This document shows, one piece after another, positions 18,411 through 27,242 of a stretch of 64,000 nt of DNA. Position 1 is the stretch's first letter. Each line of letters starts with the position of its first letter. Origin of the DNA: Chloroflexus aurantiacus J-10-fl. Its GTDB lineage: Bacteria; Chloroflexota; Chloroflexia; Chloroflexales; Chloroflexaceae. Both the position numbers and the translations under genes were made by a program. The notes under the pieces are model-generated. The model was given only the letters and a program-made list of their open reading frames with translations, was not told the DNA's origin and made no database searches. The stretch lies in assembly GCF_000018865.1 (NCBI RefSeq), contig NC_010175.1:2294001-2358000 (forward strand). The letters run 5' to 3'.

Positions 18411-19562
18411 ATGCAGATGCTTCGATTGCTGGTGCTGGTGCTGCTTCTGATACTAACGGCGTGTGGTGGCGGTGGTGCAACCACCAGTCCCGGTAACGAA
18501 TACGGTACCGGCAGCGGTGATACAACGCAGACAACCGGTGATGGTGTTGATCGCAGCAGATTGTCAGATACGCTCTACTTCTACAACTGGTCAGATTATA
18601 TCGATCCGGCGATCCTCGACCAGTTCAAGGCCGAGTATGGCGTTGAAGTCGTGGTTGACACCTACGACAGCAACGAAGACATGCTGGCAAAGGTGCGGGC
18701 CGGTAATTCGGGGTACGATATTGTCGTTCCCTCGGATTATGCGGTGCAGATCATGGTGGCAGAGGGATTAGCTGCACCGATAGACAAGTCCTTGCTCACT
18801 AATCTGGTGCATATCGATCCCAACCTGCTAGATCAGTACTTCGACAAAGGAAATGCCTATTCGGTGCCGTACATGTATGGCATTACCGGCATTGCCTACA
18901 ACACGAAATTCTTCCCGAACGGCATCGATAGCTGGGCTGCGATCTTTGAACCCGATCAGATTGCTCAGTTTGCCGGCAAGTTTAGCATGCTCGATGATGC
19001 GCGTGAGACTCCGGGGGCGGCGCTACGCTATATCGGTCAGTCACTCAATTCCACCGATCCGGCGGCATTAGAGCGGGTTAAGGAGATTCTTCTGACCCAG
19101 AAGCAATACCTGGCAGCCTATAACAGTTCTGACGTGAACCGCAAACTTGCCAGCGAGGAATACGTTATGGCCCATGCCTGGAGCGGAACGGCTATGCAGG
19201 CGCGCAATGGGTTGGGTGACGAGTTCAGCGGTAATCCGAACATCGCCTTTGTGATCCCCAAAGAGGGTGGCATGATCTGGATGGACAATCTCGTTATCCT
19301 CAAGGACTCACCCAATGCCTATACGGCCCACGTCTTCATCAATTTTCTCATGCGACCGGAAATCTCCGCTCAAAATACCGAGTATGTCGGCTATCTGACC
19401 CCCAATAAAGATGCGCTGCCACTCATTTCCGCCGAGGTGCGTGAATTGTACGCACAAGGCTTTGCCCCCGATGACGCGATGTATCAGCGCCTTGAGTGGG
19501 CAGTGCGTAATGAGGGCACGACTGCCTTCGATGATCTGTGGACTGAGATCAAGGGTGAGTAG
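18411..19562 (+). CDS. potD: Spermidine/putrescine-binding lipoprotein PotD
   Basis: This 383-residue substrate-binding protein is anchored by a lipoprotein signal with Cys18 in LLLILTACGG. A Gly/Thr linker precedes a PotD/PotF-like fold: FYNWSDYIDPAILDQFK, YDIVVPSDYAVQIM and VPYMYGITGIAYNTKFF are family hallmarks. I start at the ATG at 18411, which has AGGGAGG 6 bases upstream. It captures polyamine outside the membrane and delivers it to PotBC; spermidine versus putrescine preference cannot be decided here. Confidence 0.9.
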   Translation: MQMLRLLVLVLLLILTACGGGGATTSPGNEYGTGSGDTTQTTGDGVDRSRLSDTLYFYNWSDYIDPAILDQFKAEYGVEVVVDTYDSNEDMLAKVRAGNSGYDIVVPSDYAVQIMVAEGLAAPIDKSLLTNLVHIDPNLLDQYFDKGNAYSVPYMYGITGIAYNTKFFPNGIDSWAAIFEPDQIAQFAGKFSMLDDARETPGAALRYIGQSLNSTDPAALERVKEILLTQKQYLAAYNSSDVNRKLASEEYVMAHAWSGTAMQARNGLGDEFSGNPNIAFVIPKEGGMIWMDNLVILKDSPNAYTAHVFINFLMRPEISAQNTEYVGYLTPNKDALPLISAEVRELYAQGFAPDDAMYQRLEWAVRNEGTTAFDDLWTEIKGE

Positions 19563-19587
19563 GCAGTACGAACATGTCTGATTGCAG

Positions 19588-19617
19588 GAGAGGAGTATGC
19601 ACTGGCATGCTCCTCTC
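19588..19617 (+). terminator. Terminator of the pot operon
   Basis: The arms GAGAGGAGTATGC and GCATGCTCCTCTC pair over 13 bases with one G-T around ACTG. They lie 25 bases after the potD stop and are followed by TGATTCTTC. Confidence 0.65.
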
Positions 19618-19851
19618 TGATTCTTCAGGGCTTTGTCTGTGCTTCAGGCCCCTGGTTCACATCCATGCAGGCGATGGCGCGGGGGATGTCGTTTACACCT
19701 CTCCGATCAGTGTTCTCTGTGAGAAATAAACCTGCTCTCCCGGTTCCACTTTTTTCATCACACACGTTTATTACAACGACGGTAACATGTACGGTCGGTC
19801 TGTGGTATCCTACACCTATTCGCAGATCACAGGCGTGTAGAGGAGGAAGGC

Positions 19852-20529
19852 ATGGAGATCCGCGACCGCTCCGACCACGATCCGGTTGCCGATTTGCTAT
19901 TGGTTGATGCGTATATGCGTTGGGCATTACTGGCAGCCGAAGAGGTGATCGGGCGCAACGGTCTGGCCGTCGTGCTACGACAAGCCGGCTTAAGCCATCT
20001 GATCGGCAATTATCCGCCGGAACAACTGAAAGCCACGACCGGTCTGACATTTTATCACTATGCGTCACTCAATGCCGGCCTGATCAATTTTTTTGGTCGT
20101 TCGGCGCGTAGTATGGCGTTGCGGATCGGGCGGCAGACCGCGCGTCTGGCCATCGCAAACCAGAGTGCCTTATTTGGGACGGCTGCGCTGATTGCGTCAA
20201 AGGTCTTGCCCTTTGCTACTCAGGTGAAACTGGGGCTGTCGGCAATGCAGGCCGGTTTACGTCGCCTGAGTCAAGCCGTGAATCAAGATCGCCGGCTGGC
20301 GTTGGAGGATAGGGGGGAAGCCTGGGCCTATATTGACTACACCTGCTCGATGTCGGCTGGGAAGCAGGCCGATGAACCTATCGGTTATATCCAGTGTGGT
20401 GTATTACAAGAGGCTCTACACTGGCAAACCGGTCGTGAATTTGCCGTAGAACAGATTGCCTGTCGTTCAATGGGGGCGCCGGCGTCGATCTGGCTGGTCT
20501 CGAAGACGCCGACGCTGCCGTACAACTGA
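19852..20529 (+). CDS. V4R-domain (BchJ-like) protein
   Basis: I read this 225-residue protein as a V4R-type small-molecule-binding protein, the fold shared with BchJ of bacteriochlorophyll synthesis and other hydrocarbon-binding regulators. The C-terminal block VEQIACRSMGAPASIWLV resembles the family's E..C.a.GdpxCxF ending, although the second Cys is missing. The N-terminal half is helical. AGGAGGAAGG precedes the ATG. The pentapeptide-repeat gene follows after 18 bases, probably in the same transcript. If the organism is phototrophic a pigment-related role is possible, but this is speculative; the family call itself is moderate. Confidence 0.55.
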   Translation: MEIRDRSDHDPVADLLLVDAYMRWALLAAEEVIGRNGLAVVLRQAGLSHLIGNYPPEQLKATTGLTFYHYASLNAGLINFFGRSARSMALRIGRQTARLAIANQSALFGTAALIASKVLPFATQVKLGLSAMQAGLRRLSQAVNQDRRLALEDRGEAWAYIDYTCSMSAGKQADEPIGYIQCGVLQEALHWQTGREFAVEQIACRSMGAPASIWLVSKTPTLPYN

Positions 20530-20547
20530 TGTGTAAAGGAGGGCCGT

Positions 20548-21489
20548 ATGGCCGACCTGACTCCTGAACAGATTTTTGACCTCCTCAACCGACCTGGCCC
20601 GTTGTGGCTGGTGGGGGCGAATTTGAGTGGTGCGAACCTGAGTGCTGCTAATCTGAGCAATGCCAACTTAAGCGAAGCCCAATTGAGCCGTACCCGCCTC
20701 ACCGATGCCAACCTGTACCGGGCCGATCTGAGTGTGTGTGAGTTGGGTGGTGCCAATCTGAGCTGGGCCAATCTGCGTGAAGCGCGATTGAATTGGGCAC
20801 AACTGGTGCGTGCCGATTTGAGTGATGCTGATTTGCGTAAGGCCGATCTGAGCTGGGCTAACCTGGAATTTGCGTCGCTGGTTGGCGCCAATCTGCGCGG
20901 CGCTAATTTAAGTGCTGCCGACTTCAGTGGGGCCAATCTGTACGGGGCAAACCTCAGCCTGTGCAATCTCAGTGGTGCCGATCTGCGCGATACGGTGATG
21001 ATCGGGGCAAATCTGAGCGAAGCACAACTGCGCGAGGCGCAACTGGTGAATTTGAGTGGCGCAAATCTGAGTGGTGCTATCCTGATTCGGGTGAGCCTCA
21101 ATGGCGTCAACGGCAACGGGGCCAATCTGGCGAATGCCAATTTGATGCACGCCAATCTGCGTGAGGCGACCTTCGATGAGGCAAATTTTATCGGTGCCAA
21201 TCTCAGCGAAGCCAATTTAGGCGAAGCCAGTTTGTGTAATGCCGATTTCAGCGAGGCGAACCTTAGCGGTATTTACCTCAGCGGCGCTAATCTCCGCGGG
21301 GCGATCTTCACGCGGGCCAATCTGTCTCGTGCGAACCTGAGTGGGGCCAACCTGCGTGGTGCGAACCTGCGTGGCGCGAACCTGCGTGAAGCGAGTCTGG
21401 CCGACGCCGATTTGACCGAGGCCGATCTGACTGATGCCGATCTGACCGATTGTGATCTGACCGGTGCGAAGGGGGTGGCGGGATTGTAG
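20548..21489 (+). CDS. Pentapeptide-repeat protein
   Basis: This 313-residue protein is built almost wholly from A(D/N)LXX pentapeptides (for example LSGANLSAANLSNANLSEAQ), predicting a right-handed quadrilateral beta-helix of about 12-13 turns. About 20 N-terminal residues (MADLTPEQIFDLLNRPGPLW) precede the repeats. No signal peptide or membrane segment is present. AAGGAGGG precedes the ATG. Some pentapeptide proteins mimic DNA and protect gyrase, but nothing here assigns that role. The V4R-like gene directly upstream is the likely operon partner. Confidence 0.9.
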   Translation: MADLTPEQIFDLLNRPGPLWLVGANLSGANLSAANLSNANLSEAQLSRTRLTDANLYRADLSVCELGGANLSWANLREARLNWAQLVRADLSDADLRKADLSWANLEFASLVGANLRGANLSAADFSGANLYGANLSLCNLSGADLRDTVMIGANLSEAQLREAQLVNLSGANLSGAILIRVSLNGVNGNGANLANANLMHANLREATFDEANFIGANLSEANLGEASLCNADFSEANLSGIYLSGANLRGAIFTRANLSRANLSGANLRGANLRGANLREASLADADLTEADLTDADLTDCDLTGAKGVAGL

Positions 21490-21537
21490 TCAGAGAATCG
21501 TTGCAAGAGTTACCAATTTGCTATGCCATGGGCTATC

Positions 21538-21605
21538 AAACCTCGCGAGCCAATCATATGCCGGACATAGAGTACGGATGACTGTGCTCGCGGGTTTGCT
21601 TTTTC
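21538..21605 (+). terminator. Long-loop terminator after the pentapeptide gene
   Basis: AAACCTCGCGAGC (21538-21550) pairs with GCTCGCGGGTTT (21586-21597) with one bulge. The loop is 35 bases, and GCTTTTTCT follows. It sits between convergent genes. Confidence 0.5.
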
Positions 21606-21613
21606 TAACTATG

Positions 21614-22141
21614 CTACTCGTATGGACCCAGAAAGCGTTCCCCATTAAAATGAACAATATGACCTGGAGACTCTGCTATCCAGACTTCCGTTGCCCAGGC
21701 GATTTCTTGAAGATACTTTTTCATTACTTTTCGTGTAGGAAATGCTGTTACAAACACTAAAGGAGATTTACTAGCTCTAAACAGATCTTTGAGTTCGTTA
21801 TGGCGTTTCATATTGATCGGGCCATGACTGGTCACTGCTTCGATGAGAACAAGCCAGTTTTGATCTGGTACATGGATAATCACATCTGGCATCTTGCTGT
21901 GCTCATTCACATGAACACCCAATTGTTCAAAATATGTTCGCTCAAATAGCTTGAACTTGTCACCGGCGTCGCCCACGTATATGACAACTCCCCCCGGTGT
22001 AAAACGCGGACAGAAATCCTCGATAATCTGCTTAATGAGCGTATTTTGTCCTCCTGCGGTTATGTTGATTTCGCTACCATCCGGCAATCGCACAGGGATT
22101 AATGCCTGAGACCGTTCCCTTTCGCGCAGGCGTTGCAGTCC
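21614..22141 (-). pseudogene. BsuBI/PstI-type restriction endonuclease, C-terminal domain (split off by a stop codon)
   Basis: This 175-codon stretch continues in exactly the same frame as the methyltransferase gene after its TAG at 22144-22142. It encodes the C-terminal nuclease domain of the BsuBI/PstI family: GGQNTLIKQIIEDFCPRFTP, YVGDAGDK, MPDVIIHVPD and LVLIEAVTSHGPINMKRH. The domain looks complete to its natural end. No ATG lies between the TAG and the conserved core; the only early alternative start is a GTG at 22093 without a convincing ribosome binding site. The rest of the nuclease lies upstream of the TAG. It is either a decayed gene, a sequencing error, a readthrough product or a split enzyme. 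Confidence 0.8.
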
Positions 22142-24121
22142 CTAAGCAGTCGCCAGATAGTTTCTCAGCTTGTTTTCCCATGCATCTGTACCAAATGACT
22201 TGATTAATGCCAGAAGGTTGGATTCCATCTGATAACGTGTCTTGGGGCTGTTGATAGGTCTATCCGGGTCGTCTGGATTAGGAATGACGAGATTCATCTG
22301 CACAAACTGATGAATGGTCTGGCGACGCACAGTTTCGCGCGTGTTTGGTGCATACGTGATACCAAATTGATCTCGGAAGTAATTCATCATTTCTGTTATG
22401 CCATACAAAGGAGCAGATGCATCTGCCCAATCGCTGTCTGGTCTGACGTTTGCGAGTGCAAGCAATGTGAGAGCAGAGCGTTGATTGATCAGGACCCTGG
22501 GCACCTGAAGTGCACGAAGAATTTCCATCGCCTCTTCAATCTTTTTTCTGGCCTGCAAATCATTACTCGTTGTGGCCATGCCCAGCCTTTCTATCACGAG
22601 ATCATCCAGTTGTTGTTGCGGTGGGAATGTCTCACCAATACTTTCACCTATTGCAATCAATTGATCTTTTGTTGGATACCTGAAGTTGCGTAAATCTGTG
22701 GCATTGACCTGAGTATGTCCACTGAACTGTCTGAAATATTCATCTGCGATTGTAGAATTGAGGAAAGCTGCAATCCCTTTCGCCAGAGCCGGCAATAAGC
22801 CATGACCATCTTGATGATAGTAATTCAAGTGATTTTCAAATCCCGTAAGGTCTGCATCAATTCTGTCAGGGTTATATACTGCTGCAACTAATCTACGCTT
22901 TTCTTCTTTTGCAGAAAAGCGCTTAACCAGAACATACCAGCCACGTGGAAGTAACAGACTCGCTGTGGCGGGGTGGATTTTGATAGCATTTGGTTTCTTT
23001 CCAGGTTTACCGGGCCATGTGATGTATCCTTCCAAAAAATTGTTTGGATAAATAAGGGGAGCCTTTTCTTCCCCATTTCCTTCACAGAGAAATTCCTTAA
23101 CGCGAAAATCAACCACTCTCCCGGTTGAAATCTGAATACCTAACTCGCTGAGCGATGTTGAAAGCCGCTCTACATGCTGTCCTATGTGTTGATGCAATGT
23201 GTCAGGCACAATCCGAATAAATAGTGCTGGATCATCCGGTTTCACAACCTGATCGAAAGTGACTTCTCGTATAGACATCCATGCATCATCAGGCCCCTCG
23301 CTGGCAGAGATGGCAATCTTGTTGCGCTGTTGGGATTTTACTGCGTGTACGATGATGTTCTCTTGAAGGACATCTTCTTCGTGGAAAGCTCTATCACGAT
23401 GCTCAAAAACGTGAATTCTTTGAATAGACATTGTAGATAAGAAGGCTTTTCTGAACGGAAGAAAATAAGGCCCATTGCAGAAACTTCGCGGGGTTATGGC
23501 TGCAATTTGTCCGTTAGGCTCAAGTAGTTCGAGGGCAATCCAGAAAAAAGCGGTATATAGATTGCTGGTTTCTATGCCGGCTTTTTGTAGTAGTCGGCGA
23601 GTGCGTGATTTTCCGTGAATTTTCTTATATGGAGGGTTCATGATAATAGTGTTAAAAGATTTGCAAAGTGGAGCAAAAAGGGTTTTATTGCTCATGAGCA
23701 TGTCAATGCCTGCCTCAATAAAGTCTTCTGGGATAATCTCATAATCAAAATCAATATCCTTTTGCCGACATATCTGGCAACAATGCTCCAGTGTCGATTG
23801 CAAATATTCTCGTAAGACTGGATCAATTTCGTAGGCAGTAATCTTGATCCGGGCAGGTGGTGTTTGCCACGTGCAGGCTGCAGCAACCAGGGCCGCTGAT
23901 AAAGAGCCGACACCTGCACCGGGATCGAGGACATGTAAGGTGTCAGGTCTGTGCGTGAAAAGGCCAGCCATGAATTGCGCGATACCTTGAGGGGTAAAAA
24001 ACTGTCCCTTCTCGGCGCGATTGGCTTCGAGCTGCTGACTGGCTTTCAGGCGCAGTAATTCGACCCTTTCAAGCAAGTGTTCGTGTTGAATAGGGTTTAT
24101 AATCAATGTGTCCGTTGTCAT
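22142..24121 (-). CDS. N6-adenine DNA methyltransferase fused to BsuBI/PstI endonuclease N-terminal domain
   Basis: This 659-residue protein methylates adenine in a target site, presumably a PstI-like sequence. Residues 1-480 or so carry the methyltransferase: FFTPQGIAQFMAGLF, SAM motif I (VLDPGAGVGSLSAAL) and catalytic NPPY in TIIMNPPYKK. The last 160 residues are unlike a methyltransferase and match the helical N-terminal domain of BsuBI/PstI nucleases, for example LINQRSALTLLALANVRPDS, YAPNTRETVRRQTIHQF and RPINSPKTRYQ. The frame then meets TAG and continues into the nuclease C-terminal domain. I start at the ATG at 24121, with AGGA about 13 bases upstream, rather than a GTG at 24142. It lies 53 bases after uvrA on the same strand. 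Confidence 0.85.
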   Translation of the reverse strand: MTTDTLIINPIQHEHLLERVELLRLKASQQLEANRAEKGQFFTPQGIAQFMAGLFTHRPDTLHVLDPGAGVGSLSAALVAAACTWQTPPARIKITAYEIDPVLREYLQSTLEHCCQICRQKDIDFDYEIIPEDFIEAGIDMLMSNKTLFAPLCKSFNTIIMNPPYKKIHGKSRTRRLLQKAGIETSNLYTAFFWIALELLEPNGQIAAITPRSFCNGPYFLPFRKAFLSTMSIQRIHVFEHRDRAFHEEDVLQENIIVHAVKSQQRNKIAISASEGPDDAWMSIREVTFDQVVKPDDPALFIRIVPDTLHQHIGQHVERLSTSLSELGIQISTGRVVDFRVKEFLCEGNGEEKAPLIYPNNFLEGYITWPGKPGKKPNAIKIHPATASLLLPRGWYVLVKRFSAKEEKRRLVAAVYNPDRIDADLTGFENHLNYYHQDGHGLLPALAKGIAAFLNSTIADEYFRQFSGHTQVNATDLRNFRYPTKDQLIAIGESIGETFPPQQQLDDLVIERLGMATTSNDLQARKKIEEAMEILRALQVPRVLINQRSALTLLALANVRPDSDWADASAPLYGITEMMNYFRDQFGITYAPNTRETVRRQTIHQFVQMNLVIPNPDDPDRPINSPKTRYQMESNLLALIKSFGTDAWENKLRNYLATA

Positions 24122-24174
24122 CTTGATGGTATTCCTGCGCACCGATCAAGGGATGTGTGGCATTCACCAGACAA

Positions 24175-27072
24175 TTATTCAACCACCGTTGCCAGATCAA
24201 GAATGTCGCGTAGAAATCGTCCGGTATGCGACGTGGGATGGCGGGCAACCTCTTCCGGGGTGCCCAGAGCGACCACTTCACCGCCGCCGTCGCCCCCTTC
24301 CGGCCCCATATCGATGACATAATCCGCCGTCTTGATCACGTCGAGGTTGTGCTCGATCACGACAACCGTGTTGCCGGCATCAACCAGACGGTGCAACACC
24401 CGCAGCAGGTTTTGAATATCGGCAAAGTGTAAACCGGTGGTTGGTTCATCGAGAATGTAGATGGTGCGACCGGTTGCCACGCGCGCCAGTTCCTTCGCCA
24501 GTTTGACGCGCTGGGCTTCACCGCCAGAGAGGGTGGTCGCCGGTTGACCGAGTTTGATGTAGTCGAGGCCAACATCGTGCAGGGTTTGCAGAATCCGGCG
24601 TACCCGTGGCACGTTGGCGAAAAACTCCAGCGCCGTTTGCACATCCATATCGAGCACGTCGGCGATGGTCTTGCCTTTGTACTTCACCTGCAACGTCTCG
24701 CGGTTGTAGCGTTTGCCCTTGCACTCGGCGCAGCGTACCCAGACATCGGCCAGGAATTGCATGTCAATCTTGATTTCACCGTTCCCCTCACAGGCTTCAC
24801 AGCGTCCACCTTTGAGGTTGAAGCTAAAGCGGCCTGGCCCGTAACCGCGCAGTTTGGCTTCGGGCGTTTCGGCAAATAGCTCGCGCAAGAGATCGAACAG
24901 CTTCACATAGGTCGCCGGATTTGAACGCGGTGTGCGCCCAATCGGCTGCTGGTCGATGTTGATGACCTTGTCGAGCTGCTCAAGTCCGTACAGGTTGCGG
25001 AAGGGGCCGGGTTTGAGCTGGGCACGGTTGAGGCGATTAGCCAGGGCCGGGTAAAGTGTTTCGGTAATGAGGGATGATTTGCCCGAACCGGAGACACCGG
25101 TAACGGCGATGAAGCAGCCAAGTGGGAAACTGACGGTGACATCGCGCAGGTTGTTGAGCGTTGCTCCTTCCAGCGTCAACCATCCCTTCGTCGCCGAACG
25201 ACGGCTGGTTGGGATGTGTATCGTCAGTCGACCGGAGAGGTACTGCCCGGTGAGCGAGGTTGGATGTTGGGCAACCTGATCCGGGGTACCGGCAGTAACG
25301 ATCTGCCCGCCCTTCACACCGGCTCCGGGGCCAAAGTCAATGATCCAGTCGGCGGCCTGCATCGTTTCCAGGTCGTGTTCGACGACGATCAGGGTGTTAC
25401 CCAGATCACGTAAGCGCAACAGTGAGTCGAGGAGTTTGCGATTATCGCGTTGATGCAAACCGATACTCGGCTCATCGAGAATATACATCACGCCAACCAG
25501 CCCGGAACCGATCTGTGAGGCCAGCCGAATCCGTTGCGCTTCCCCGCCGGAGAGAGTTGGCGCGGCCCGGTCGAGGGTCAGGTAGTGCAGACCAACGTTG
25601 TGCAGGAAGCCGAGTCGTTCGCGAATCTCTTTCAGCACATCACCGACGATTGCCTGCTCGGTCTCGTTGAGGTGATGGGGTAACTCACGCGCCCAATCGA
25701 GGGCTTGCGCGATATTCATCCGGGTCACATCGCGAATCGTGCGGCCAACCACGCGCACGGCCAGACTTTCCGGGCGGAGCCGGGCACCCTGACAATCCGG
25801 GCAGGGCTGCTCGCTCATATACTGCGTGTAATATTCGCGCATGGTGTCTGAGCCGCTCTGCATGTAGCGACGCCGGATTTCGCTCGCCAGCCCTTCCCAG
25901 GTGCGATAATACTCGCCGCGGGAACCATGCTCATTCGTCCACGAAAACCGGATGCGTTCCTGACCACTCCCGTAGATGATGGCATCGCGTTGACGCTGGG
26001 TCAGCGTATGCCATGGCGCGTCGAGATCGATCCGGTAGTGGGCGGCAATCGCCTGTAACGCCTTATACGCCCAGGTGTCCTGCTTCTTGCGCATTTCGCC
26101 CCAATAAGTGACTGCACCATCGTGGATCGAGAGCGCGTCGTTGGGCACCAGCAGCGCCGGATCGACCTCCAGCCGTGCGCCCAGGCCACTACAGGTCGGG
26201 CAGGCGCCTTGAGGCGAGTTGAATGAAAACATCTGCGGGGTCAGTTCCGGGAAGGAGATACCACACGACGGACAGGTATTGCTTTCGCTCATCATCCACT
26301 CGCGGGGTTGAGCAGGATCGGCAGGCTCGTCGGCCAGGCTGATGATGACTTTTCCTTCGCCTACCCGCAATGCGGTTTCGATGCTGTCGGTCAGGCGGGT
26401 GATAAAACCTTCCCGATCACCATTATCACTTGCCGCCGGCAGGGCCAGACGGTCAATGACAACCTCTATCGAGTGTTTGACTTTCTTGTTGAGCTTGATC
26501 TCTTCGTCGAGCGAGCGGATTTCACCGTCTACCCGCACCCGCACAAAACCTTCCGCCTTCGCTTCGGCGAAAATGTCTTTGTACTCACCTTTGCGTTGCG
26601 AGACAACGGGGGCCAGCACCATAAAGCGGGTGCCCGGTGGGAGTAAGAGCACCCGATCAACCATCTGTTGAGCCGATTGCGCAGCGACGGGTTGACCACA
26701 ACGATGACAGTACTGATGACCAATGCGGGCGAAGAGCAGACGCAGGTAATCGTAAATTTCGGTAACGGTGCCAACGGTTGAGCGCGGGTTCTTACTGGCG
26801 CTCTTCTGTTCGATAGCGATTGCCGGTGACAAGCCTTCGATCAGATCGACCTGCGGTTTTTCCATCTGACCGAGAAACTGGCGTGCGTAGGCCGATAAGC
26901 TCTCGACATAGCGTCGTTGACCTTCGGCGTAGAGCGTATCAAACGCCAGCGAGCTTTTTCCCGATCCACTGACACCCGTCAATACCACCAGCCGGTCACG
27001 CGGAATTTCAACATCAATCCCTTTGAGGTTGTGCTCGCGGGCACCCTTGATTACGATTGTCGTCCTGGCCAC
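24175..27072 (-). CDS. uvrA: Excinuclease ABC subunit A
   Basis: This 965-residue UvrA is the damage-recognition ATPase of nucleotide excision repair. Both ABC modules are complete: Walker A motifs [18 protein letters not shown] and [18 protein letters not shown], signatures [12 protein letters not shown] and [12 protein letters not shown], and Walker B motifs [11 protein letters not shown] and [11 protein letters not shown]. Zinc-binding pairs are at [15 protein letters not shown] and [19 protein letters not shown]. Translation starts at a GTG with GGAG 8 bases upstream. Its extended -10 lies about 70 bases upstream. The restriction-modification gene follows closely, but a shared function is not implied. 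Confidence 0.96.
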   Translation of the reverse strand: MARTTIVIKGAREHNLKGIDVEIPRDRLVVLTGVSGSGKSSLAFDTLYAEGQRRYVESLSAYARQFLGQMEKPQVDLIEGLSPAIAIEQKSASKNPRSTVGTVTEIYDYLRLLFARIGHQYCHRCGQPVAAQSAQQMVDRVLLLPPGTRFMVLAPVVSQRKGEYKDIFAEAKAEGFVRVRVDGEIRSLDEEIKLNKKVKHSIEVVIDRLALPAASDNGDREGFITRLTDSIETALRVGEGKVIISLADEPADPAQPREWMMSESNTCPSCGISFPELTPQMFSFNSPQGACPTCSGLGARLEVDPALLVPNDALSIHDGAVTYWGEMRKKQDTWAYKALQAIAAHYRIDLDAPWHTLTQRQRDAIIYGSGQERIRFSWTNEHGSRGEYYRTWEGLASEIRRRYMQSGSDTMREYYTQYMSEQPCPDCQGARLRPESLAVRVVGRTIRDVTRMNIAQALDWARELPHHLNETEQAIVGDVLKEIRERLGFLHNVGLHYLTLDRAAPTLSGGEAQRIRLASQIGSGLVGVMYILDEPSIGLHQRDNRKLLDSLLRLRDLGNTLIVVEHDLETMQAADWIIDFGPGAGVKGGQIVTAGTPDQVAQHPTSLTGQYLSGRLTIHIPTSRRSATKGWLTLEGATLNNLRDVTVSFPLGCFIAVTGVSGSGKSSLITETLYPALANRLNRAQLKPGPFRNLYGLEQLDKVINIDQQPIGRTPRSNPATYVKLFDLLRELFAETPEAKLRGYGPGRFSFNLKGGRCEACEGNGEIKIDMQFLADVWVRCAECKGKRYNRETLQVKYKGKTIADVLDMDVQTALEFFANVPRVRRILQTLHDVGLDYIKLGQPATTLSGGEAQRVKLAKELARVATGRTIYILDEPTTGLHFADIQNLLRVLHRLVDAGNTVVVIEHNLDVIKTADYVIDMGPEGGDGGGEVVALGTPEEVARHPTSHTGRFLRDILDLATVVE

Positions 27073-27104
27073 GACTGTCTCCGCTGTTATACAGACGAAA
27101 CAAG

Positions 27105-27129
27105 AGCGTCGTCCCTGTACGACGACGCT
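27105..27129 (-). promoter_or_regulatory. Hairpin in the uvrA leader
   Basis: AGCGTCGT and ACGACGCT (8 bp arms, 9-base loop) lie between the presumed uvrA transcription start and its GTG start. They could affect translation or message stability, but no U-tract follows. Confidence 0.4.
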
Positions 27130-27141
27130 GACCTATCTTTT

Positions 27142-27150
27142 AGTATACCA
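27142..27150 (-). promoter_or_regulatory. Extended -10 promoter (TGG-TATACT) of uvrA
   Basis: On the minus strand TGG directly precedes TATACT, about 70 bases before the GTG start. No clear SOS box of the GAAC-N4-GTTC type is seen next to it. Confidence 0.55.
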
Positions 27151-27242
27151 CTCTTTGGTAGAACAAACGAACTATGAATCAGAGATTTTCGCAGGGTAAT
27201 GACTCCAGCCTACGATGATTCCGCTGACTGATGTGATCGCCG

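Noticed and set aside
20385-21215. A 276-codon frame antisense to the pentapeptide gene
   Set aside because: Repeats on one strand create a repetitive open frame on the other; the sense frame matches a known family.
27105-27129. The uvrA leader hairpin as a transcription terminator
   Set aside because: No U-tract follows on the minus strand and it lies inside the presumed uvrA leader.
27150-27175. A LexA/SOS box near the uvrA promoter
   Set aside because: GAACAAACGAAC has two same-direction half-sites, not the inverted pair expected.
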